DNA of 64,000 bases from Astropecten irregularis (Eukaryota > Echinodermata > Asteroidea > Paxillosida > Astropectinidae): positions 8,928,001-8,992,000 of the forward strand of contig OZ020259.1 in NCBI GenBank assembly GCA_963971285.1, given 5' to 3'. The translations under genes were made by a program, and so were the position numbers. Below the pieces are notes generated by a model. It was not told where the DNA came from and did not search any database. It was given only the letters and a program-made list of their open reading frames with translations. Shown in pieces: positions 1 to 11,800 of this stretch. How positions within the stretch are numbered: position 1 is the first letter of the stretch; every line of letters begins with the position of its first letter.

Positions 1-367
1 ATTGTACGTGTATAAACTGAACGTCCACAGAATACTTACATGGTCAAAGTAAAGGTGAATGCGGAAACTCATTTATTTCACAAATCAAGAAATGATTTTA
101 TTCATTAATGGGTAAATTCCTTAATACTGGGTCCAAACGTGGGACATTTTATGTCCTGTCATACACATAGAACCGTTCAGGTTTTTTTTACACATATTAC
201 ATTAACTTAATTAACTGAAGTAAATATAATTATTAAAAATACTATGCAATATTCAAAAAAGGTTTGTTTCATTAAATCTATAATATTGTGCAGAAAACAC
301 TCAATGGTTCAATGCCTACCCAGGGACATGAAAATGTCACAATTCTGGATCCCCAATTTAAAAAATG

Positions 368-732
368 TTAAAGGTAATATCATACTTTGTTTTGTTTTTC
401 AAAGAAATACAGATTTGTGGCCAAAAATATCAATGAAGAAACAATAACAATAATCTGTGAAAATTTCAGTTCCATATGTTGCCCACTTTTTGAGAAAACG
501 GTGAAAACGACCACAATATTTCTTAAGTCTTTTCTTTTTTATCTTTAAAAGATCAAAAATAATTTTGGTCAATGGTTTTACTCTTTTCTGGATAAATACC
601 AGAATTTCAGGCAAAACAATTTTAAGATACATGTTTGTTTCTACCATCACCATCTTTATACCCTGTAAGTTATAGGTAAATATGTGAAGACTTCTGTTTC
701 AGTATGCTACCAAAGTATGATAGTACCTTCAA
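368..732. mobile_element. TTAA-type MITE, copy 1
   Basis: About 365 bp with terminal inverted repeats TTAAAGGTAATATCATACTT ... AAGTATGATAGTACCTTCAA and a central CTTTAAAAGATC palindrome. It is the same family as the copies at 28939-29304, 30625-31330, 43845-44209, 57201-57565 and 60103-60250. Ends on TTAA suggest a piggyBac-type target site. No ORF. Confidence 0.8.
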
Positions 733-2522
733 ATGATGACAAAATCCTTTCATGTACATGTATAATGATTTCCTACTAAAACGGTATTCCTCTGAAAAAA
801 AATACTAACTTTGTTTTAACAAAATATCAGTTGTATCAAGACAACAATAAAAAAATCAATTAATGAAACAAAGTATCTTTCACAAAACAAAATGAGAGAC
901 AAAAGCATAGTATGGGTTACCTCATAATCAAACCATCAAACCAAAGATGTGAATGGAATACATGTACATCATAATAACAGTCAAAATGAATATTGTACGT
1001 GTACACCGACTGACTATGCTCCCTTACTTAGTTGACGCCATTACAGGATTGAACATTGATTTACTACTCACTTTTTACTTGCAATAGCTTTTATTTAACA
1101 GCTTTAGGCAACATGTATCTATTTATTTTATACAGTATGTACATTGTACATGGTGCAAGTGGTGATACATAATGAAATGACAAATGAATCACCAACAAAT
1201 GCAATCAGGATATTCACAAAGGTACATATATTCCTTGAAGCCAATTCAATGTTACTTTGTTTCTTTGTTACTTTTCAGCAAATTTTAAAAATGTAATGCA
1301 ACCAAAACATTTTCTAATGATCAATATCAGGTTTAAACAATGTCAACAGTAAGTATCATATAAATAAAAACCTGCAGGGCTTATGCAGAGTGTACTACTA
1401 AAAATATTCTCAAGTACAATACAAGTACAGTACAATACAAGTACAATACAAGTACAACATGCACACAGCCAACACGTACAAGTCGCTCACTGAGCAAAGA
1501 ACATCCATCTGACATGCACCGGTATGCTGGAAAATTAACTTGACATTTGTTACTTGGTTGAGGGGGAAGGGAACATGTACAGCTTTTCATGTCCCCATTG
1601 GATAAGCAAACAGCTCAACAACTGTCAACCATTCATTGCTAAATTCATGTTTTCCCCTCATCTTCAATCTTCAGACATGCAACTTTGTCTTTTCCCAAAA
1701 AAAAACAAGGAAATTCCAATCTTGACCATACTTTGTACAGTGTTTTTCACTTTTCAATGGCATAAGAGTGAAGTGAAAAGAAAGAAAATGAAATCAGCTG
1801 ATCCGAGGAAAAGTTGCATGCCTGCATCTTACAAAAAGCAAAGTAAGCAGATTAAAAAGTAGGTAAAGATGCTATTTTCCAAATTATTCAGCACTCATTT
1901 CATTTTGATAATTATAGTGAGCTGAAATCATAATTAGCTGCATGTCATCATTTACTATTCAATATTCAATAAATAGACAGTCTGCCTGTTTCAAACTACT
2001 ACAAGTAAGTCTAAATCCTGAATAAAAAACTAATCCAACACTGAATATAATTACCTTTGATCACTACAAAAATACACCCTATCAGTATATCATAAGACAC
2101 ATTCAGATTAAGTTTTAAAAGATCTTAAAAGATTAAAAGATCTAAACAAAAAACACAAAATGACTTGCTTTTCAAAAACTATGTACATTTAACAAGCACA
2201 TGTAAGCAACTATAAAAATGAAATGTTGCAATACCACAAAATTAGAGGGAAAAAAAGAGAAATGCAAGCACTTGCATGCATCGGTGTTATAGTAAACTTT
2301 GTAGTTATAGACAACTGGGACGTGTTCAAGCACCGGATGCCTTCATCAATGTTCAGTTAGATCCAATGTATGTGTGCATGTACGTATGATGGGGAATGAA
2401 TCACAGTCAATAAACATAACTCATTCTGTCATTTCAAATTGCTGACATATGAAATAACATCAAATAACCATTCAAAAAATATTCCTACATCACTTATCTG
2501 GTGTTTTCCAGATTCAGGAATA

Positions 2523-2528
2523 TTTATT
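2523..2528 (-). terminator. Possible RAD21 polyadenylation signal
   Basis: AATAAA on the minus strand, about 70 nt past the RAD21 stop. The word is common in this AT-rich DNA, so position is the only support. Confidence 0.25.
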
Positions 2529-2599
2529 TAATCAAATTTCAGACTTCCCCAAATCAAGACTTTATCCTTATTCAAGCTGAACAATACGGTATATCTCCT

Positions 2600-2881
2600 T
2601 TAGTAAATTGTATTAAATGCAAGCCCAGGAGTGATAGTGATATCAGCAAATGTGCTAACCTGTTGTACCTCAATTGCTTGTTGCTTTTTCAGTACAAGTA
2701 AGGTATAGAACTTGGATGCAACTTGCTTACGATTGTGTGTCCTGATCATATCTGAGAACGTAAGACTAAGCGTATCTTCTTTTGTAAGGCGGTTGCGGAT
2801 GCTGGTTAGCATTTGATGGGCTCTCTTGTTAAGAATACGCTCTTCTCTTTCTTCAGTGTTCTCTCCTTCGCGTTCTTCAAT
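2600..2881 (-). CDS. RAD21: RAD21 coding exon 10 (C-terminal winged helix, stop)
   Basis: Residues 521-613 and the TAA stop. [20 protein letters not shown], then DITITPG, is the kleisin winged-helix signature that binds the SMC1 head ATPase. The acceptor is TTGTCTGTAG|ATT. Confidence 0.96.
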   Translation of the reverse strand: MEEREGENTEEREERILNKRAHQMLTSIRNRLTKEDTLSLTFSDMIRTHNRKQVASKFYTLLVLKKQQAIEVQQVSTFADITITPGLAFNTIY

Positions 2882-5800
2882 CTACAGACAAATCAAATAT
2901 CATCAATGAATGCTCATGTTATACACTAAATGATAACTCTGTGATGCAATGCATGCATTGTCAGGGCTAACTGGAGTGAGCCTCCACAGACCCTGCTATG
3001 TGCAGAGTGCTGCAGGCTTCTTGTATTAAGTCACAATTCATAAGATGTTTTTCTGTAATTCCATTTCTTTTCACCATTCTAGACACAAACAATGATTTTC
3101 AACATAAAGCATGAGCAAACACTATTATGTGTTCTTGGATAGTGTCGATTCTAAACTGTTTGTGCATACAGATTATACTGCAAGGAATAATTCACGAATG
3201 GATCTGTAGGCTATGTTTGGTTTAATATCCCATATACAGAGCTCAGCCTACAAACATTGTGTTTCCAATTTTTGTGCAATCTGCAATGACTTATACCGTA
3301 AAGTTTCATGTATACGGCGCACTTTTTTCACCTCAGCAAAAATCAAAAGTTGGGGGTCTCGCAAGTGTGGGTTGTGCTCATTGCGCCACGCCTAGTAAAA
3401 GCATGTGAGGGACTATTGTCCATATCTGCATTAACTGTAACCAATAAGCGCGATGTCCAACTCAAAATTGAGCGAATGATTCATAAAAGATGCCATTTAA
3501 AAAAATATATATTTCCCACTCTTGCGACAGGCCAAGGAAAACTAAAGTGCAAACTAGTTTTGGGTTAGGATAAGAGACACCGAAAATAGCATGTGAAAAC
3601 ACGGTTGGAGCACCGCAACGTGCACACGATGGCGGGCAAGCGGACCGTGACAGTCAGACCGTCGGACCATGGTCGGACATGCACATTTCATTTAAGAATG
3701 CCATGATTGTTCAATAAATTATTATTTTAATCAGCAATAGTCATGTTTCCATTGGAAAATATCCTTATCCTCATGGGTAAAGATGTCAAGTTCTCGAAAG
3801 CGTTTCGCTGCAACGCGAACCGCCATTTTGATTTGCTTTAATCTAAGAGCCCATGCGGATCGTCTAGCCAATCACAAAATTTATTATGCGCTATTGCGGA
3901 CGTCAGATCAACAATCTGAGGTGCATTGAGCCAATCAAAAAATTCATAGCAAGCTATTGTCGGCCCGAAGCAGGTCAATCGTCCTGCTGTTTGGTTAATT
4001 CGTACGCAGCCAAACCCATGCGGCGACCAACTTTTTTTCTTTGAGATTTGATTTGAGGGATTGGTTATTTAAAAAAAAAAAACAACAACAACAACCAGAA
4101 TCCCTGGAAATGGTGTACGAGGCGGGGTACGAGTTTGTCTGTGTACAAGTTGACTCGCATTCGTCTGCCCTATACGTAGTCGTGAACACGTGCCACGTGT
4201 ATGCTTTTCGTACATGGGAAATGCAGATAGATTTGGATCAAGTCATTATGATCATAATTAGTTGAACACGCAGCGCTTGCAACACATTGTCCACTCAAAC
4301 TAATTTATATCACAGACTGGAATTGAGGTAAACAATGGTAGAGATCGAAAAACTGTTTGCATGTGTGCACGACATGATGTAGGCTGCACATATAACAGTA
4401 GTACTGCTTTCGCTGCGGCGTGGCGCTGTGTGGCGTGGCGTGGCAGCCAACGTAGATGCACTTTAGGTTGTTGCAAACTCAGGCAAATCATCGCTGAAAG
4501 TTGTGAGTCAGATTGAGGAATTCATTGATTTTATTTTTCTTAAATTTGCAATTCTAAATTGAAATGCAAATAACAAATAAGCTGAGGAAAATGAGCGCTG
4601 CAGTTTTCCATATTTTTCACGGCTGATTTTTTTTGTTTCCGGCTGATGTCAAAAGTCGGGGGTGCCCCGAATACACAGGTGCGCCATATACATGGAACTT
4701 TATGGTATACATGCACACCCATAGAAAAACAATTTTGTATGTTACATACCTCTTCTTCTTCCTCTTCTTCCTGTGTTGGCTGTGGACCTACAGATTGAGG
4801 CATTACTGATGGAATGTCATAATCATCATCATATTCAGGACCAAACAAATCATCTCCAGCATCGTAATCATCATCACCACTGGACACTGAACCTCGTCGC
4901 ACTGACATGAGAGACATTTCAGGTAGCTTAGATGTACTGGATTCATGCCTTACTCGAACTGACTGATCCTCAACTAGAGTTGTATCTTGCTCCTGTGCAG
5001 TCACACCTGCAATAATCAGAATCAAGCATGATGAGTGACCAGGCATACTACATGCAGTTACTGCTAGACACTTGAATAAATTAACTTTAAATCATTGATA
5101 TACAGAGCACCATGTATTCTTGCATTGCTATTGAAATTGTTGTACACACAATCTGACACAATCTCAGTGCATAGGCTACTGGATTGCAAAGCCATTCCTT
5201 TTAGTACAATGTGGGTTGCATAAATTACTTCCACCTCAATATTCTTGCATTTCTTTTTAGTCATGTCTGGAATATTCATAAACCTTTCATACTGGCTGAA
5301 AGTTTTGCTGTGTGCCAGAGACATAATACATGACTCACTTCCTTTGATCATTGTGATTCGTACAATATTGACATTGATAAATAGCTGTTGGTCCTGCTTA
5401 ATTTCTTTCTTTTTTTAACAAACAATGGATACCAGTGAAAATGTCACATATCCAAAAAAAACTTTTGATCATCACAGACAATACTCTCAATGTGTCATGT
5501 TCTTCTTATCACAGTTTATACAACCGTACTGTCGTGTCAGATTATTTTTTTGACAATAATACCCACAGAATAACTAAAGAATATTTCCAAATAATAGATT
5601 CCATACATTTATCTTTGTGTGACTATTTTTTTCATTGGGTGGCCACAAATTATGAGAAATACTGTAGAATTTTATACTGAGATGGGAAGTACAAGATGTT
5701 AATGAAAATTACAGCACTTAATTTCTTGGAGTTGTGAGGGCCTGATGTGTTTGGATCGTAGCAGGATCTTTCTCAAAGACTAAATGACAAGAGGACAAGG

Positions 5801-8800
5801 ACATGCAAGTGAAGATACACATAAATGGACAAGAGGATCAGGACAAAGGGGGGCGATGTTCATTAGAACTTTTTAAGATGTCATTTTCCAGCAGTTTTAT
5901 AAGACGAAATATCTCCCACACCACTCAAAGATGTAATTCATTTCTAGTCAAAAAATTAATTTCACACAAAACGTTAAACTACTATGCTACAATGTTTAGA
6001 AGGAAACATTCATATTTTTTGTTAGTGATAAAATCCTATGCAATTAAATCAACAAATGTTGATGGCAAAGTGTGAAGGGGAAAACTCTTTACACCTATCA
6101 TAACAAATCAAGTTGATACTTATTTCTGTCAAGACATCTCTTTGTACGTATTTATGGGTTTAGTGAATCCATTTAGTGCAATGGTCATATCATACATATT
6201 ACAGGTAGTATGACCAATCTAGCTTTCATTCAATATAAGCTTTATGATATTTTCTACAAGCAGAAATTAATTACACTGGTGGTCTTGCTTGTGTGGTTGC
6301 AATCATTGTACAGTCAAAGTAAAAGCTTCTGTCCATATGGACACTATTGTCTGTATATGAACCAATCACACTCTTCAGCCACATTGGCTGCTACCAGTTA
6401 GTGCTATGTCAGACTCAGAGAATATATTATTACTTACTCTGTGACATTTGTTCATGTCTCATTGTCTCTGGCTCCTGATCCTCCAGATCCAGGAAATCAT
6501 CTTGGACAGTACGTAGGTCCTTCGGGATGTCTGGTGTCAGATTCTTGGTAAACACCTAACATCAACAACAATTCAAAGCAAGTTTAGTCTACACAAATAG
6601 AATAGCTACTAATGACTTCCTAATAAGGACTAAACATCATTGCATTTAAACTCCAGCATATTAAGCCAGTATATAACATAGAAGTCTACTTTTGCATCAC
6701 ATCAAAAAGATCTCCATGCACTCAGATACACTTTTTATGCAAAAATATCATGTCTTATAAGTCACACGTTACTACTGCTGCAAATCAAGCCTTGAATTGA
6801 GATTCAGTTTAGTTCAGATAGGTGAGTTTCAGCAAACTGAAAAAAAAAATCTGACTTTATTTGAACAGAACAGAGCTGGCACCCAAAGTGCTTGCACCAA
6901 AAATTCAGACCAGGAACCTCAACATCTAATGAGAATTTGAGTAAACAATACATTCTCTGAAGTTGCATGCACCTTGCCAGCATTACATTCTCAGTTTTTC
7001 TTTACCTTTTGTATCAGTTTTACTTGAAGAATTCTTGAACCCATGAACTCTCAGTTTGGTTTGGTTAAAAAGTGCAATGTTAAACAAAGTCAGTTCCGCA
7101 GTTTAGCTAGAGCATAACACATAATTTTTACTACTATGACAAGGATGTACACACCTTGACAATGTATTCAGCATTACACTGCCTCCCAGGCAGACCAAAC
7201 AGTTTCTCCGCTCCGCCGGTTTCTTTCCACAGCATCAGCTTCTTAGTGGGTGGAGCAAGGTCTAGAGTAGATACTATGTCAGAGGTGTCTTTCAGTTGGG
7301 ACTTGATCAAATCTCCTGCAAGCTCTTTGATTTCATCTACAACTAATTTACGTTTGCGTCGCTGTCTTATTTCCTTCACACCAGCTGAGGAGAATCAAAC
7401 CGAATACAATCATTACAATCTATTCAAAGTTTCTCTCAAGTCAAGGTTGTGACACCTTTTTCAAAAGTTTAAGGCAGAACCACCCATGGAACTATACAAA
7501 TTGAATTCAACAAATAAATAATCTTGAACACTTCGCTGACCCCAACTAGCTCGGTAGCCTAGCGGGTATGGCATCTGCACTAGCAAGCAGGAGGCCGTGG
7601 GTTCCAATCCCACCTGAGCCAGTGCATGAAATTTTCATGTGCTTTCTAAAAGCATTTAGTGAAAGGCTTATCTACATCGGAGAAGGGTTATAAATTATTT
7701 GCAAAATTCTATATCCCGATGAAAAAATCATGACAGAATAAATAATCTTCCCAACACTGTAGACTAGACTTTTTTCCGGAGAGGTTCCTGATGAAGAAGG
7801 GTATGATTTACCTGTAATATCAATGGGCTCCAGGGCAAATGCTTCCTCTTCGTTGGGCACAAGTGTAGTCTGATCTGCAGGGGGTTGGGGCTCAACCATC
7901 TCACTCTGTGTTGTCTCACTGTCAGCAACTATTTGATACAATAACATTACAAACATTTAGATGGGCCTTGTGCACAATAATCATGCTGCAGTTTTACCAG
8001 AGGCCTGCCAGCCACAAGTGTAATCAGACAATATATGTGGGACACTTTTTAGCACATCCTAGGTTTTTTTAAAGGGTTCATGCAGTGCTGTTTTTCAGTC
8101 AGGTTATTTTATTGCCTTCATACAGAGAATAATATACTGACAAATAATGAATGGCAAGTCTTATTTTGGTTTCAAACCAGCTTTTGATTATCCTTTGAAT
8201 GGCTTTGTAAAACAGGGGGTTTTCATGCATACTCATGTAGGGAACCAATAGCAAAAATATAATGAACAAACATACAAAATTAAGAGACAAACTTGACCTA
8301 CAAAAATGGTTTGGTATAAAAATTACACCACCAGTTGAGTGAAAGGAACATATTTGGCAAAAAAAAACCCATTGATGAGGAAAAGGTCAGTCAGAAAACC
8401 TATAAAACAACTGCAACTTTTGTGCACAAATCAATTGGGTTACTGCTCTCAGTTACCCAGATGACATCACAGTTTTGCTCATGAATATGGAAATGCTAAT
8501 TAGCATACAAACCAAAAACCTGTTTTTAACCCTGAATCTGTGTGAGGAAGTGGATAAATTAACAGGTTTTTTTATTGGCACATGTTCAAGCCATAAAATT
8601 CCCATTGCAGAGACCCTTTAATGTAGCATGATCTACATGGGGACTTTTTTGCTGTCACAGAGCTTTTGTAATTAGACATTGCCGTGTGACTGCACTGACT
8701 GATAAATTTTTATTTCCTATAATTTTATATAATTTTATTTTTGTTCATATAATTGTTTGAGGTTTGGATAGCTCTTGAGGGTAAAACCACAGTAAAAGAT

Positions 8801-11800
8801 TGGTGTGTGTTAGTGCTGCGGTGATATGACCTTTGACATGTGTGCTCGTCTTAAACATTAATCAACTGCATCCATTGATCTAAAATAAGAGAATATCTAG
8901 TGCAATAATATACATCCACTATAACTTATTTAAACATAATAAACACATAAGTATTAATTTATCATTCCTATAAAATCACAAAACACATTTCACTTTCAAT
9001 TTCAAGCATTGAAATATGTCATATTACCAAGCTAACACAATCAAGATAATTTGTTGAAGTCATGGTCACCTTTGTCGGTCTGCATACTTTGAGGTGCTTG
9101 TTTTTCCGCTGTGCTGACATCTGGTCCCATAGAAACTTCTCCTGCTTGTATCTCTGGCTGTTCATCAAACAATCCAGCACCAGTCTCCATGAATCCACCA
9201 CCTTCATATAACAAGACAGTATCAATAGATCAATGTCACCTTCAAATTCTGAAATGAATGACTAATAGAGTAACAGGTTTTGTTTACAGACGTATTTTAC
9301 TATTTGTTTAGGCGCCGTCCCCAAATTGACTACGCGTTCTGTCACGGCAAGTCTGCAGTATTCCCGTTCGGTCTGCCGTTGCCAAGGACAGTGGGAATCT
9401 GCAGACATCCCCGACTGTGCACTCAAGCATTGCCCAGTTAATGAGCATGGACTCCCTGTAATCCTTTGTTGTGTCGACAAAAGGTGTGATGAATAAACAT
9501 CGACAGCTACATTGCTCATGAATGCCAGCAGACAAAACGCGGAAAAGACGTGCTGGCACAGCTGGAGTATTAATTTTTTTTATTTATCTGCCGGAGATGA
9601 CCTTTTCATCTGCCGACCATTTTCTCTGGGACCTGCATTATTTTGTCTCTACCAAACTATTATTTCCACGGCTGAAAATACGTTTTGTAGGGACTTGGCC
9701 GACCATTTTCTCTGGGACCTGCATTATTTTGTCTCTACCAAACTATTATTTCCCCGGTTGAAAATACGTTTTTTAGGGACTTGGCTGACCATTTTCTCTG
9801 GGACCTGGATTATTTTGTCTCTACCAAACTATTATTTTCACGGCTGAAAATACGTTCTCAGGGAATTGGCTGACCATTTTCTCTGGGACCTGCATTATTT
9901 TGTCTCTACCAAACAATTATTTCCCCGGCGGAAAATACGTTTTTTTAGGGACTTGGCCGACCATTTCAGCTGGGACCTGCATTTTTTTGTCTCTACCAAA
10001 CTATTATTTTCACGGCTGAAAATACGTTCTCAGGGAATTGGCTGACCATTTTCTCTGGGACCTGCATTATTTTGTCTCCACCAAACTATTTTTTTCACCG
10101 GCTGAAAATACGTTCTCAGGGAATTGGAATTGGCTGACCATTTTCTCTGGGACCTGCATTATTTTGTCTCTAACAAACTATTATTTTCCTGGCGGAAAAT
10201 ATGTTTTTTAGGGACTTGGCCGACCATTTCCCCTGGGACCTGCATTATTTTGTCTCTACCAAACTATTATTTTCACGGCTGAAAATACGTTCTCAGGGAA
10301 TTGGCTGACCATTTTCTCTGGGACCTGCATTATTTTGTCTCTAACAAACTATTATTTCCCCGGCGGAAAATACGTTTTTTAGGGACTTGGCTGACCATTT
10401 CCCCTGGGACCTGCATTATTTTGTCTCTACCAAACTATTATTTTCACGGCTGAATATACGTTCTCAGGGAATTGGCTGACCATTTTCTCTGGGACCTGCA
10501 TTATTTTGTCTCTACCAAACAATTATTTCCCCGGCTGAAAATACGTTTTTAAGGGACTTGGCCGACCATTTTCTCTGGGACCTGCATTATTTTGTCTCTA
10601 CCAAACTATTATTTCCACGGCTGAAAATACGTTTTGTAGGGACTTGGCCGACCATTTTCTCTGGGACCTGCATTATTTTGTCTCTACCAAACTATTATTT
10701 CCCCGGTTGAAAATACGTTTTTTAGGGACTTGGCTGACCATTTTCTCTGGGACCTGGATTATTTTGTCTCTACCAAACTATTATTTTCACGGCTGAAAAT
10801 ACGTTCTCAGGGAATTGGCTGACCATTTTCTCTGGGACCTGCATTATTTTGTCTCTACCAAACAATTATTTCCCCGGCGGAAAATACGTTTTTTTAGGGA
10901 CTTGGCCGACCATTTCCCCTGGGACCTGCATTTTTTTGTCTCTACCAAACTATTATTTTCACGGCTGAAAATACGTTCTCAGGGAATTGGCTGACCATTT
11001 CCCCTGGGACCTGCATTATTTTGTCTTTACCAAACTATTATTTTCACGGCTGAATATACGTTCTCAGGGAATTGGCTGACCATTTTCTCTGGGACCTGCA
11101 TTATTTTGTCTCTACCAAACAATTATTTCCCCGGCTGAAAATGCGTTTTTCAGGGACTTGGCCGACCATTTTCTCTGGGACCTGCATTATTTTGTCTCTA
11201 CCAAACTATTATTTCCCTGGCGGAAAATACATTTTTCAGGGACATGGCCGACCATTTTCTCTGCGACCTGCATTATTTTGTCTGTACCAAACTATTATTT
11301 CCCGGCTGAAAATACGTTTTTTAGGGACTTGGCCGACCATTTTTCGAGTGGGACCTGCATTATTTTGTCTCTACCAAACTTTTGTTTCCCCGGTTGAAAA
11401 TACGTTTTTTAGGGACTTGGTCGACCATTTTCTCTGGGACCTGCATTATTTTGTCTCTAACAAACTATTATTTCCCCGGTGGAAAATACGTTTTTTAGGG
11501 ACTTGGCTGACCATTTCCCCTGGGACCTGCATTATTTTGTCTCTACCAAACTATTATTTTCACGGCTGAATATACGTTCTCAGGGAATTGGCTGACCATT
11601 TTCTCTGGGACCTGCATTATTTTGTCTCCACCAAACTATTATTTCCCGCTGAAAGTACGTTTTTTAAGGGACATGGCCAACCAATTTTCTCTGGGACCTG
11701 CATTATTTTGTCTCTACCAAACTATTATTTTCCCTGCTGAAAATACGTTTTTTAGGGACTTGGCTGACCATTTTCTCTGGACCTGCATTATTTTGTCTCT

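Larger units (their letters stand above)
1..2599. other. 3' flank of RAD21; no other gene seen
   Basis: AT-rich sequence downstream of the RAD21 stop, presumably 3' UTR then intergenic. It holds one TTAA-type MITE (368-732) and a short imperfect tandem of CAATACAAGTA-like units (about 1410-1459). The small open frames here have no recognisable domain. Confidence 0.6.

Noticed and set aside
7549..7621. A functional tRNA gene
   Set aside because: A and B boxes are present but the anticodon loop is 8 nt and the acceptor stem is imperfect. Related copies with longer shared bodies show it is a SINE.
11072..11569. 165-codon open frame (and many others of 70-110 codons) repeating [14 protein letters not shown]
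   Set aside because: They lie inside the 86 bp minisatellite. The unit is not a multiple of three, the same peptide appears in all frames, and no start, domain or splice support exists.
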